Counted from the first letter of the stretch, positions 1 through 9,307 are shown. The stretch is DNA of 59,977 bases from Mesonia sediminis (GCF_042684705.1 NZ_JBHULZ010000006.1:1-59977); one strand, 5' to 3'. Program-made: numbers and translations. The notes: generated by a model from the letters alone, not told the origin.

Positions 1-149
1 AGCTAAATTTTAGGAACTCACCCGATTTCCAATCGGTCTCAAACAGCCTAAAATTTTTAACGCTTACTGCACTGCCAATTTTACGCGCTATTTTCGATAG
101 GCCGGGTTTAAAATGGTAAGTCTAATTTTTCATTTTTAATTAAAAACCC

Positions 150-270
150 GAATAGTTTCAGAAATAGCGAGTGACAAGCGGAAGTGCGTTTCGCGATAGC
201 GAAAAAGAGCATGCAGCGATCATGCTTTAAGCTGAACACTTTCAGCTTAAAGCAATTTCCTCAACTATTC
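150..270. repeat. Three-hairpin element with an outer inverted repeat
   Basis: Outer arms 150-165 and 255-270 match in 13 of 16 positions as an inverted repeat, with the outer 8 bp perfect. Inside are three hairpins in a row: 189-204 (6-bp stem, GATA loop), 208-226 (6-bp stem AGCATG/CATGCT) and 226-251 (11-bp perfect stem, 4-nt loop). This is seen directly. Whether it is a dispersed repeat (REP or MITE-like) or a structured RNA is not known. Confidence 0.55.
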
Positions 271-274
271 TTGA

Positions 275-345
275 TTTTTTGGCTCGTTTTTGATCAAGCA
301 AAAATGAACAGAAAGAATTTGTAGTATTTGGTTTGAAGTTGGATT
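275..345. repeat. Direct repeat, copy 1 (71 bp)
   Basis: This copy matches 600-670 with only two differences (positions 283 and 332). It begins with a T run followed by GGCTCGTTTTTGATCAAGC. No open frame of note runs through it, so it is probably a dispersed intergenic repeat or a remnant of one. Confidence 0.75.
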
Positions 346-599
346 TTGATTTTGATTGGGAGTGAAGGGTGTAGTTTCATTCACTTCTCGATACAACCCA
401 GCGAGTCCAACTACGGCATTAAAAATGCCTGTTGGCTAGGCTGGCCCACTCGAAGTGATCCCGAATACTCGGGACTCCCTAAAGGTCGCAGTATGTTCGT
501 AGTAGTTTAAAACCTACCTAGTCATGTGGAGTTTCGGGTTTTTGGGCGATAGAACAAAAATGCGAAGTATCGAGACACAGTCGAAAAGTAACGAATTTA

Positions 600-670
600 T
601 TTTTTGGTTCGTTTTTGATCAAGCAAAAATGAACAGAAAGAATTTGTAGTATTTGGATTGAAGTTGGATT
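600..670. repeat. Direct repeat, copy 2 (71 bp)
   Basis: Second copy of the 275-345 repeat, offset by 325 bp. Both copies end in the same GAAGTTGGATT, after which the sequences diverge. Confidence 0.75.
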
Positions 671-802
671 ATCGAATAGACTTTGGATGTAGAGGGAGAG
701 GTTATACGCTATTAATGATTTGATAATGATGTGTGATTTTGATGTTGCAAAAAGACTGATTTATTAAAAAACAATGAATATATAAAAATTAACCTTGCAC
801 TT

Positions 803-823
803 AATCGACAAATTATGTCGATT
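803..823. promoter_or_regulatory. Perfect dyad, candidate activator site
   Basis: AATCGACA and TGTCGATT form perfect 8-bp arms around AATTA. The dyad lies about 25 bp upstream of the -33 element of the promoter for the small PID-CTERM gene, a usual place for an activator. No binding protein is identified. Confidence 0.4.
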
Positions 824-847
824 CAACAAATATTTGAAAGATTCATT

Positions 848-876
848 TTGGGTAACATGCTTATCGTCTAGTTTTG
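848..876 (+). promoter_or_regulatory. Bacteroidetes-type promoter
   Basis: TTG at 848-850, an 18-nt spacer and TAGTTTTG at 869-876 fit the TTG / TAnnTTTG consensus. Transcription would begin near 883, leaving a leader of about 34 nt before the ATG at 917. It would drive the PID-CTERM gene and the large secreted gene behind it. Confidence 0.6.
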
Positions 877-916
877 CCGGCTGAAACAGCTAAACACCTT
901 TAAAACCAATTTTGTA

Positions 917-1102
917 ATGCGTAAAACTAAACTACAAATTACCTTCTTATTTTTATTCTTCGCTAGCTCGTTAACCTATGCCCAAATGCCTGGTTTTGAA
1001 GGCGATGTAGATGATGAAACGCCCGCGGCGCCCATCGATTCGCTTTTGGCTTTTGGTTTATTGGCGGGTACGGCTTACGGCATCCGTAAAATTAAAAAAT
1101 AA
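917..1102 (+). CDS. PID-CTERM-type small secreted protein (61 aa)
   Basis: The sequence shows a signal peptide (residues 1-22, cleavage after TYAQ), a short acidic stretch DVDDETPAA, a PID motif at about residues 40-42, one hydrophobic helix (about 43-56) and a basic end RKIKK. This is the layout of C-terminal protein-sorting signals, and from memory it matches the family called PID-CTERM in Bacteroidota. Mature protein outside the tail is only some 20 residues, so it may be a partner, a membrane adaptor or a processed peptide rather than an enzyme. A second copy at 24559-24765 shares the string DVDDETPAAPID. It starts 34 nt after the predicted transcription start and lies 47 bp ahead of a giant T9SS substrate, as one unit. 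Its function is unknown. Confidence 0.8.
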   Translation: MRKTKLQITFLFLFFASSLTYAQMPGFEGDVDDETPAAPIDSLLAFGLLAGTAYGIRKIKK

Positions 1103-1149
1103 GGTTTAATCTAGCTTATTCATTCCACTTACTTATTAAATTATTACTT

Positions 1150-4128
1150 ATGAAAAGAAGTTTACTTTTTCTCGTACTTTTTTCCTGTGCCCTAATGTCA
1201 AATACATTACAGGCACAAAATTGTGTTCCTACAGGGGCTAATCACCCTAGCGAAGGTACTTATACACAAGATGTATGGACGGCCTATGTGTATGATAGAT
1301 TGTCTGGTGCTAAAAATTATGAAGGCTATTATCAACATACGGCTACCACAGGAACTTTAGGTTTAGATTTTAACACCGAGGATTATTGGGATAAAGCTAA
1401 AAATCCTACTTATCAAAATAAAGCTTATGTAGGATGCTCGATGAATAATAGTTATTTTAATGTTGATTACCGCAGAAAAGGATTCCCTAGAGGTTATTAT
1501 GAAATTACCATTACCCACGATGATTGGAACGCAAGTGTAAGTTTAAATGGTACAGAGATTTATAGTTCATTTGGTTCAGCCAATCAAAGATTGATAGCCA
1601 ATACCCATTATTTAGATCAGGATACTGAACTTCAAGTTGAATGGGCTGAATCATTTGGTAACTCTAATGTTTCCATCCAATTTAACAGAATAAGTCTTGG
1701 TTTTGGTCAAGACGAGTGGTTAACGGCTGTTTTTTCTGATGATTCATTTACCAATTACGCAGGGCAATTCAGCCAAAGCGGTCTAGATTTTACGAGTCCG
1801 TGGTCTTCCACTCAGACGCCGTCAGATGCTCCTGGTTATACCGGTACCAGCATATCAAACAATACTTCTTATATTTACCGTCGTCGCGGATTTGATTGCG
1901 GATTCTATAGCATAGATGTTACCGAATATGACGATGATACCGAGATTATTATCGATGGACAAAGCGTTTGGTCAAAAACCGGTTATAACCTAAATGGTGA
2001 AACAGGGGTGTGGACCGGCGTTTTGGGTGCCGATACCGAGATGGAGGTAAAAGTACGTAACAATGGTAGCGGGCCAACCAGTATTGGATTGCAATTCAAT
2101 CGACTGGATCAGGCTCCAGCTGGAACCGTGGTTTGGACAGGGAAGCAGAACAATCGCGCCAATAATGCCGCCAACTGGTGTCCGGCTTTACCTGGACCTA
2201 ACGACCAGGTGTATATCCCGAAACAAAGCCTTACCCCCAACAACCTAAAATTAAATGTAGATGCCGAAATCGGCTCGCTTTATATTGCCGAATCTGCAGT
2301 GGTAGATTTGCAAGATCACAAACTAACGCTAAACGGAGATTTTGAATTGCAAGGAGCTTTGGTCAATAACCAAATCGGATTTTTAGGCTTTGCGGGCAAT
2401 CAAGCCAGCATCAAAGGAAAAGCTTTTGAAGTAGATCAACTGCAAATTTCGGGGCAAAACGTCAATATTGCTACCTACCAAAATATAAGCGTAAGGCAGT
2501 GGGTTCGCTTAACTGCGGGTAGTTTAAATACCAATGATAAGCTGACGCTAACTTGTGCTTTTGTAAACGGAGGAACCGAACTGGGGCAAATCGATGAGAT
2601 CCCTGCCGGTAGTACGATTAATGGTGAGGTCTTAGTAGAACAATGCATGCCTGCACGTCGTGGTTTTAGGTTGGTGACTTCGCAAGTGACCACCAGTACC
2701 TCTATTCACGATAACTGGCAAGAAGGAGCTTTGCAGTGGAATCACGATCCGCATCCGAGCAACGGCAACCGACCTGGATATGGAACCCATATCACGGGTA
2801 CCACGAGCGATCAAACCAATGGTTTTGATTTAACCCCAAGCGGAAACCCGTCTATGTTTCAATTCAATAACGCGAGTCAGACCTGGAGTCCGATTGCCAA
2901 TACCGATGCTACAAACTTAACAGCAGGGCAGCCTTGGCGATTGATGGTTCGTGGCGATCGATCTACCGATATTACTTCAAATGCAGCTGCGCCTAGCAAC
3001 ACCATTTTACGCGCTCAAGGAGACTTAGTTCAGGGTGATATCGATATGGCAGCCAACTTTAATGCTACGAAAGGAGCTTTTAACCTAGTAGGAAACCCTT
3101 ATGCTGCCGCTGTAGATTTAAGGAAATTAATGCTTAATAGTAAGCATATCAGCAAACTACAGGTATATATGTGGGATGTGACTAAAGGAGGAAAACCAAT
3201 TGTGGGTCAGCCTGGCGGTCGAGGAGCTTTTGTAACGATTGATTTAGAAAACCCTATAGGAAGTATTGTAGGTTCTTTGTTAAGAAAACAATACATACAA
3301 CCCGGGCAGGCGGTATTTATGGTTGCCCGAGGTTCAGGTACTCCCGAACTTATTTTTAAAGAGTCCTATAAAGAGGTAGAAGCGCCAATTGCTGATGTTT
3401 TTCGTGCCCCAACAGCTGCCTTTATGGATATACAATTATTTGATCAGAACAGTTTGTTGAATGGCGGATCGACTTTAGATGCCTTACGATTGAAATGGAA
3501 GGATACCTATTCCAGTTTGGCAGGAGAAGAAGATGCGGCTAAAATGGGTAACTTGGATGAGAACTTAGCCGTAGTGAATAATCAAAACTATTTGAGTATT
3601 GACCGTAGGGCTTTCCCGCAGCAAGAAGAAATACTGCCCTTGTTCATTAACCAATACCGGCATAACGACTATGTGTTGCGTTTTAATAATAAAAATAGTT
3701 TTGAACACGAGGTATATTTAATCGATTATTACTTGAATACCGAAACCCCTATTCAAGGAGATGCATTTACGCATGTCTTTCAAGTAGACCCTGATGTAGA
3801 GGCCAGTACCGACCCTATGCGCTTTGCTTTAAAATTTAAACCACAAGGTAAATTGAATAGCGATACCCTGCAAGACGAAACATGGAGTATGTATCCGAAT
3901 CCGTTGCGCGGTAATCAACTGCAAATTCAATTACCTCAACAAGCTACGGGTACCCAAGTACAAATACAAATTAGCGATATGTTAGGAAAAGTAGTATGGA
4001 GCGAAACTCAAACGCTCCAGCAAAAAAGTTTATCGCTTGAATCCCTTGCTTTAAAAGCTGGCATGTATATGGTAAGCCTGCAAACCACTGAAGGGCAATA
4101 TCATACTCAGAAGTTGATGGTAGAATAA
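1150..4128 (+). CDS. Giant T9SS-secreted surface protein, paralog 1 (992 aa)
   Basis: A signal peptide (1-23, ending LQAQ) is followed by two related beta-sandwich repeats (about 38-182 and 188-320). Each has a YRR(K/R)GF...GYY segment followed by a stretch rich in D and by DG or NG, resembling PA14-type carbohydrate-binding folds; that fold is inferred. A beta-rich spacer starting at WTG (about 329) follows. Next is the family core (about 485-900) with EQC at 497, an R-GFRLV motif, GNPYAAAVDL, and GNLDENLAVVN followed by an IDRRAFPQ-type motif. The end (about 911-992, beginning SMYPNP) is a type A T9SS sorting domain. The product should cross the outer membrane by T9SS and be cut and anchored by PorU (encoded at 40770-44546). 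It is cotranscribed with the PID-CTERM gene. No catalytic motif is seen, so adhesin or matrix protein is the best guess. Confidence 0.9.
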   Translation: MKRSLLFLVLFSCALMSNTLQAQNCVPTGANHPSEGTYTQDVWTAYVYDRLSGAKNYEGYYQHTATTGTLGLDFNTEDYWDKAKNPTYQNKAYVGCSMNNSYFNVDYRRKGFPRGYYEITITHDDWNASVSLNGTEIYSSFGSANQRLIANTHYLDQDTELQVEWAESFGNSNVSIQFNRISLGFGQDEWLTAVFSDDSFTNYAGQFSQSGLDFTSPWSSTQTPSDAPGYTGTSISNNTSYIYRRRGFDCGFYSIDVTEYDDDTEIIIDGQSVWSKTGYNLNGETGVWTGVLGADTEMEVKVRNNGSGPTSIGLQFNRLDQAPAGTVVWTGKQNNRANNAANWCPALPGPNDQVYIPKQSLTPNNLKLNVDAEIGSLYIAESAVVDLQDHKLTLNGDFELQGALVNNQIGFLGFAGNQASIKGKAFEVDQLQISGQNVNIATYQNISVRQWVRLTAGSLNTNDKLTLTCAFVNGGTELGQIDEIPAGSTINGEVLVEQCMPARRGFRLVTSQVTTSTSIHDNWQEGALQWNHDPHPSNGNRPGYGTHITGTTSDQTNGFDLTPSGNPSMFQFNNASQTWSPIANTDATNLTAGQPWRLMVRGDRSTDITSNAAAPSNTILRAQGDLVQGDIDMAANFNATKGAFNLVGNPYAAAVDLRKLMLNSKHISKLQVYMWDVTKGGKPIVGQPGGRGAFVTIDLENPIGSIVGSLLRKQYIQPGQAVFMVARGSGTPELIFKESYKEVEAPIADVFRAPTAAFMDIQLFDQNSLLNGGSTLDALRLKWKDTYSSLAGEEDAAKMGNLDENLAVVNNQNYLSIDRRAFPQQEEILPLFINQYRHNDYVLRFNNKNSFEHEVYLIDYYLNTETPIQGDAFTHVFQVDPDVEASTDPMRFALKFKPQGKLNSDTLQDETWSMYPNPLRGNQLQIQLPQQATGTQVQIQISDMLGKVVWSETQTLQQKSLSLESLALKAGMYMVSLQTTEGQYHTQKLMVE

Positions 4129-4148
4129 AGCCATTTTCATTTCATCTA

Positions 4149-4176
4149 AAACCCGGCAAGTTTTGTCGGGTTTTTT
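4149..4176 (+). terminator. Rho-independent terminator
   Basis: An 11-bp stem (AAACCCGGCAA paired with TTGTCGGGTTT, one G-U pair) has a GTT loop and a T run. It closes the PID-CTERM / paralog 1 unit. Confidence 0.85.
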
Positions 4177-4357
4177 GTTTTATAAATGTTAACAAATTTT
4201 AACTTAGAATTTATATTAAGATTAAAGTTTGTTTTGTAAGGATTAAAATTATTAATTTTATCATCTGAATTGAAATTATCTTTTAGAAATTTGCAATCTT
4301 TTTTTGATGAAGAAGAACGGCTATAAATGACTTTTAAAAGTGCATTCTGTTAAGCCA

Positions 4358-7300
4358 ATGAGGATAGAAGATTACAAAAATGCGTCGCCCCCTATGCATG
4401 AATTTAAAGTTAATCAAGAAATACTAGATGATTTACCCGATTTAATCTGGGTGGTCGATACCGAAATGCGCTTGGTTTATGCCAACCATGCTTATCATCG
4501 GGCAATCCGCCAAGCTATTGGTAGGTCTTTTGACTACGGCGAGTCTGTTCTGGCACATGAATATGATGAAGAATCACTTCAAGTTTGGCGAGCTCATTAT
4601 AAAAAAGCTTTAGAGGGGGCTGCTTTTGAAGTAGAGGATGAGTTTTTTGACCCTAAGCAACATCAAATTGTTTACAATCATATTACACTTAAATCTATTC
4701 AACAGGAAGGGCAAACTTTTGTGTTTTGTTCTGGCAAAGATATAACCCAACTAACCAATCAATGCTTTCGCGTTAACGGTTTATTGAATGCCTCTTTAGA
4801 TGTTTTCTGTACTATAGATCGTGATGGTATAATTCAATTCATCAGTTCGGCGGCCAGTCTTCAGTGGGGGTATTCGCCAAAAAGTCTACGTAGTAGCGAA
4901 CTGTTGAGTTTAGTGCGTTCTGCCGATCGTGAGGCTTCGCATCAGATGGCAAAGAGTATCATCCGTAAAGGAACCGAGGTACGGCATTTTCTGAATTATA
5001 TTTTACACAAAGATGGCCGAGAGATACCTTTCTACTGGTCGGCTCGTTGGGATGAAACCCAAGAATTAATGTATTGCGTGGCACGGGATGCTAGCGATTA
5101 TTTGCTTCAGGAACGTAAATTGCAACAACGCGAACAGCATTTTAAAGCACTTGTACAAGAAGGGGTAGATTTGATGTTGGTGTTGACTGCTGATGCTCGT
5201 TTTTCCTATATAAATCAGAACAATTGGTTTCCCGAGTCACATGTGCAAGATACGCTTCAGGGTAAGAATGCTTTAGCATTAACTCATCCGCAAGATCGTG
5301 AGGTTTTAGCAAAAGCAATGAGCTCGTTAAAACCGGGGGAACGAAAACAATTACAACCTTTTAGGATTCGCTATAATAAGGAGGAATGGCGTTGGTTGTC
5401 TGGCGTACTTACCAATATGCTAGAGAATCCGGCTGTTCAAGGGTTAGTGCTCAATGCTCAAGATATAACCCAACGCATTGAAGAAAAAGAGCATTTAGAG
5501 CTGTTATATACGGCGATTAATAGTATTAGCGATGCGGTATTTATCACAAGAGCTGCGCCTCTTGATGCACCTGGACCAGAAATTATTTATGTTAATCAGG
5601 CTTTTACCAACCTAATGGGGTATCAACCTGAAGAGATTATAGGAAAGCAGCCTTGTATCCTTCAAGGTAGTAACACCGATACTGCCAGTTTACAGTTGAT
5701 TAGACAGCATCTCGAACGCCAGGAACCCATTACTGTAGAATTGCTTAATTATACCCAGGAGGGCAAAGAAATTTGGGTGGATTTGCAATTTAGCCCTATA
5801 CGTAATAACCGACAAGAGGTCACTCATTTCATCGCTATTCAACGGGATATTACCCACGAGAAAAAAGCCCGTTTAGAAAAAGAACTACTAGCCGATATTA
5901 AGCAAGGCTTTAGTGCAGCCGAGAATTTATTGGCGGGCTGCCAATCGCTATGTGAAAATATATATGACTACGGTTATTTTGAATTTGTAGAGCTATGGAT
6001 GCCTACACAAAGCAAGGACCATATTCAGTTATTTGCTTATCATGCTCAGATGACAGAATTATACGAGCGTTATGGCCGATTGACTACTTTTGAGATAGAT
6101 GAAGGTTTGCCAGGGAAAATATGGCGTGATCAGACGACCTTAATTTGGGACGAGGTTGAAATTCAAAACCATTTCATAAGGAGAGAAGCCTTATCAGCCG
6201 AACAAATAAAATATGTAATGGCTGTCCCAATATTCTATCAAGCTGAGTTTTTAGGTTGTTTGGTGTTGGCTAGCAAGCGTAATCGTAATTATATAGAACG
6301 CTACCGGGAAGTTGCCGAGCGCTTGCAACAGCCAGTGGCTGCCGAATTGCAACGTAAAATACTAGAAGATACCTATAAGAATCTATATAATACCATACCA
6401 GAGTTTGTCTGTATGCTCGATACGAGTGGTAGCGTTTTGAATGTTAACCCAGCCGGTTTGGAGTTGATGGGTTATACTGCCTCCGAAATACAAGGCAAAG
6501 ATTTTTCCCAATTTATTTATCCACCTGATTTGGAAAAAACGGCAGCTTTGATTCAATCGGTTTTTGAGGGGCAAATCGCCCATGATTTTCAAAATCGCTA
6601 TTACAAAAAGAACGGTGAATTGATCTGGTTCAGCTGGAGTTGTCGAAGAGCTTTAAGCGGCGAAGTGATTTTTGCGGCTGGAAAAGACATAACTCAAGAA
6701 AAGCTGTTACAAGAAAGCAATCAGCGTGCCTGTGAAATGGCTCAATTGGCTTTTTGGGAGTTAGATTGTGAAGAAAAGCAAATGCATTGGTCTAAGGATG
6801 CCATACGACTTTTAGACTCCCCCACAACAAATCAATATGAATCTATAGCCGAGGTACTGGGGCATTTTGAGCGTGATTTTGGCCGTCAAATCACAGAAAA
6901 AATTATGTTGGCTTGCAAAAAGCAAGCAACATTTGAACTGGAGGTACAGCTTAGCCAATTGGGAGGCGAAGAGCGCTGGATGCGCTTGCAAGGAGGTCCG
7001 AAACCCTATTCCACAACCTCCAAGAAAATCAGCGGAAGCATACAAGATATAAGTGAATCAAAGCGTTTGCAATTGCAAATCGAAGAAGTATTAGGCAGTA
7101 TTTCTGATGCGTTTTACGCCTTCAATAGCCAATGGGAATTCACCTATTTTAACCGTATGGCCGAAGAGTTGTTAGACCGGAAAACCGAAGAAGTGCTGGG
7201 TAAATCCCTTTTTGAGGTTTTTCCTTTAATTGAAGACAGTTGGCTCTTTGAACAATTTCTAAATGCAGCGCAAAATCAGGAAAGCGCTAGTTTTGAGTAC

Positions 7301-8881
7301 CATTATCCCGAAGACCAGCGCTGGTACGAAATCAATGTATATCCTTCGGCATCTGGACTTTCGGTTTACTTTAAAAATATAGATGAACGTATTCAGGCCG
7401 CTCGCGCATTAGAGCAGGCTTTTGCCGAAAAGAGTCAGATACTCGAGAGTATCGGCGATGCCTTTTTTACTTTAGATGCCGATTGGAATATTACTTACTG
7501 GAACCAGCAAGCCTCTGTCGTAACCAGTGTGGCAAAAGAAATAGTCTTAGGTAATTCGATTTGGGAAGTATTTCCAGAAGCCTATCAAAGTATCTTTCAT
7601 AAAAAATATAAACAAGCTTTGGCGACTCAAAAGGTTTTGCGTTTTGAAGCCTATTATGAACCTGTAGAGGCCTGGTTTCAGGTAGCTGCATACCCCGCCA
7701 ATCAGGGTCTTTCGGTTTATTTTAGCGATATTACCGAGAAAAAACAAGCCGAAGAAGCTCTTAAACAAGCTAATGAACGCTTTGAAAAAATAGCCCAAGC
7801 CACCCAAGATGCTATTTGGGATTGGAACTTAGCAACCAATGAGATTTATTTGGGTGAAGGCTTTAATAAATTGTTTGGGCATGATACCAGTTATGTGCAT
7901 CCTGATCTTTCGGCTTGGACGGAACGTATACATCCCGATGATCTGGAGGAGGTGAACGCAAGTCTCGAAGAAGTCATTGCCAGCGATGAGGATCTATGGG
8001 TAAAAGAATACCGCTATAGATTGGCTGATGGGAATTATGCCGAAATTATAGATCGCGGATTGCTGATGCGTACTGGTCAAGGTAAAGCCTATCGTATGGT
8101 AGGGGTGATGGAAGATATAACAAAACAAAAGCAATACCAACAGCATCTCAAGCAATTGAATGCCGATCTTAATAAGCGAGCAGAAGAGTTGCAGCGTTCA
8201 AATGAAGAATTAGAGCAATTTGCTTTTATCATCTCGCACGATTTGCAAGAACCACTTCGTATGGTGAATGCTTTTATGAATCAATTGCAAAGACGTTATG
8301 GCGAACAATTAGATGAACGCGCCAATCAATATATTCATTTTGCAGCCGATGGTGCCCAACGCATGAAACAAATTATTTTAGACTTGTTGACTTATTCTAG
8401 AGTAGGGCGCCCTACCGAGAAGCTTGAGCTAGTAGATTTAAATGAGGTGATGGCCGATTTTAAACACCTTAGGCGAAAATTGATACAAGAAAATAAGGCG
8501 CAATTGCAGTTTCCTGATTTACCTAGCATACCTACCTATAAAGCGGTAATCACTCAAATTTTTCATGGTTTATTAGATAATGCGCTTAAATACAAGCAAC
8601 CCGGGAAGCCAGCCAAAATAAAATTGACTTGCGAAGAGGAGGCTCAACAATTTGTATTTGGCGTACACGATCAAGGGATAGGTATAGAACCCCAATTTTT
8701 TGATAAAATTTTTGTAATTTTCCAACGTCTGCACAACCGAGAAGAATATCCAGGAACAGGGATTGGCTTAGCCATGGTGAAAAAAGGGGTGCAGTTTTTA
8801 GGCGGAAACATTTGGTTAGCGTCCACTCCAGGTCAAGGCACTAGTTTTTATTTTACCTTAAAAAAGAATATTCAAGCATGA
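4358..8881 (+). CDS. Soluble multi-PAS/GAF sensor histidine kinase (1507 aa)
   Basis: No signal peptide or membrane segment is seen, so it should sense in the cytoplasm. I count nine PAS-like domains and one GAF: PAS 1-4 at about 20-500, GAF at about 510-665 (VMAVPIFY, LGCLVLASK), PAS 5-9 at about 675-1260. A coiled linker (LKQLNADLNKRAEELQRS) leads to HisKA with H-box SHDLQEPLR (about 1295) and to HATPase_c with N-box DNALKYK, DQGIGI, a FQRLH turn and GTGIGLA. The H-box and ATPase type are those of phytochrome-like kinases that pair with Rcp1-like receivers, as found next door. ATG 4358 is taken as start; a GTG at 4340 would add 6 residues and ATG 4394 would remove 12. The stop overlaps the next start (ATGA). 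Signal and regulon are unknown. Confidence 0.93.
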   Translation: MRIEDYKNASPPMHEFKVNQEILDDLPDLIWVVDTEMRLVYANHAYHRAIRQAIGRSFDYGESVLAHEYDEESLQVWRAHYKKALEGAAFEVEDEFFDPKQHQIVYNHITLKSIQQEGQTFVFCSGKDITQLTNQCFRVNGLLNASLDVFCTIDRDGIIQFISSAASLQWGYSPKSLRSSELLSLVRSADREASHQMAKSIIRKGTEVRHFLNYILHKDGREIPFYWSARWDETQELMYCVARDASDYLLQERKLQQREQHFKALVQEGVDLMLVLTADARFSYINQNNWFPESHVQDTLQGKNALALTHPQDREVLAKAMSSLKPGERKQLQPFRIRYNKEEWRWLSGVLTNMLENPAVQGLVLNAQDITQRIEEKEHLELLYTAINSISDAVFITRAAPLDAPGPEIIYVNQAFTNLMGYQPEEIIGKQPCILQGSNTDTASLQLIRQHLERQEPITVELLNYTQEGKEIWVDLQFSPIRNNRQEVTHFIAIQRDITHEKKARLEKELLADIKQGFSAAENLLAGCQSLCENIYDYGYFEFVELWMPTQSKDHIQLFAYHAQMTELYERYGRLTTFEIDEGLPGKIWRDQTTLIWDEVEIQNHFIRREALSAEQIKYVMAVPIFYQAEFLGCLVLASKRNRNYIERYREVAERLQQPVAAELQRKILEDTYKNLYNTIPEFVCMLDTSGSVLNVNPAGLELMGYTASEIQGKDFSQFIYPPDLEKTAALIQSVFEGQIAHDFQNRYYKKNGELIWFSWSCRRALSGEVIFAAGKDITQEKLLQESNQRACEMAQLAFWELDCEEKQMHWSKDAIRLLDSPTTNQYESIAEVLGHFERDFGRQITEKIMLACKKQATFELEVQLSQLGGEERWMRLQGGPKPYSTTSKKISGSIQDISESKRLQLQIEEVLGSISDAFYAFNSQWEFTYFNRMAEELLDRKTEEVLGKSLFEVFPLIEDSWLFEQFLNAAQNQESASFEYHYPEDQRWYEINVYPSASGLSVYFKNIDERIQAARALEQAFAEKSQILESIGDAFFTLDADWNITYWNQQASVVTSVAKEIVLGNSIWEVFPEAYQSIFHKKYKQALATQKVLRFEAYYEPVEAWFQVAAYPANQGLSVYFSDITEKKQAEEALKQANERFEKIAQATQDAIWDWNLATNEIYLGEGFNKLFGHDTSYVHPDLSAWTERIHPDDLEEVNASLEEVIASDEDLWVKEYRYRLADGNYAEIIDRGLLMRTGQGKAYRMVGVMEDITKQKQYQQHLKQLNADLNKRAEELQRSNEELEQFAFIISHDLQEPLRMVNAFMNQLQRRYGEQLDERANQYIHFAADGAQRMKQIILDLLTYSRVGRPTEKLELVDLNEVMADFKHLRRKLIQENKAQLQFPDLPSIPTYKAVITQIFHGLLDNALKYKQPGKPAKIKLTCEEEAQQFVFGVHDQGIGIEPQFFDKIFVIFQRLHNREEYPGTGIGLAMVKKGVQFLGGNIWLASTPGQGTSFYFTLKKNIQA

Positions 8882-9303
8882 GAAAAGTAAATGTATTGTT
8901 GGTAGAAGACAACGAAGGCGATATTCTATTAACACAAGAGGCTTTTGAAGAAAGCAAGGTGCAGGCCGATTTAAGTGTAGTGCGCAACGGCCAAGAGGCT
9001 TTAGATTTCTTGTTCAAAAGAAAAGACTATGAGGACGCACAAAGACCCGATATTATCTTGCTGGATATCAATATACCGATTTATAACGGACACGAAGTCT
9101 TGCAACAGATTAAAACCGACGAGCAGTTAAAAACCATTCCGGTTATCATGCTTACCACTTCCAACAACCAAGAAGATGTGAAGAAGTGTTATGAACAACA
9201 CTGCAATACCTATATTGTGAAACCGCTGGATATGGAAGAATTTTTAGAAGTGATTTTAAAAATAGACCAATTCTGGTTGCAACTCTCAGTAATTCCCGAC
9301 TAA
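8878..9303 (+). CDS. Single-domain response regulator, Rcp1-like (141 aa)
   Basis: A lone receiver domain with acidic pocket ED at 10-11, phosphoacceptor D63 (LLDINIP), TT at 93-94 and K115 (VKPL). The extra loop FKRKDYEDAQRPD before the acceptor strand is typical of Rcp1-type partners of phytochrome-like kinases. There is no output domain, so it acts by phosphotransfer or protein binding. Its start overlaps the kinase stop by 4 nt, showing translational coupling; it is very probably the direct phosphoacceptor of that kinase. Confidence 0.93.
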   Translation: MRKVNVLLVEDNEGDILLTQEAFEESKVQADLSVVRNGQEALDFLFKRKDYEDAQRPDIILLDINIPIYNGHEVLQQIKTDEQLKTIPVIMLTTSNNQEDVKKCYEQHCNTYIVKPLDMEEFLEVILKIDQFWLQLSVIPD

Positions 9304-9307
9304 GCCT

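Larger units (their letters stand above)
1..916. other. Repeat-rich non-coding region
   Basis: No convincing gene is seen on either strand. The stretch holds a three-hairpin structure (150-270), a 71-bp direct repeat (275-345 and 600-670), a short hairpin CCCGAATACTCGGG near 463-476, a spaced 9-bp inverted pair (TCTCGATAC near 385, GTATCGAGA near 566), a dyad at 803-823 and a promoter at 848-876. It looks like a mix of genome-dispersed repeats on the left and the control region of the small secreted protein gene on the right. Confidence 0.6.

Noticed and set aside
275..670. Remnant insertion sequence
   Set aside because: The 71-bp repeats are direct, the segment between them has no transposase-like frame, and no terminal inverted repeats or target duplications are seen.
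5520..5860. PAS 4 of the kinase as a LOV blue-light sensor
   Set aside because: The region reads GKQPCILQG. The reactive Cys of LOV lies one place earlier (GRNCRFLQ), where Pro stands here, so flavin adduct chemistry is not expected.
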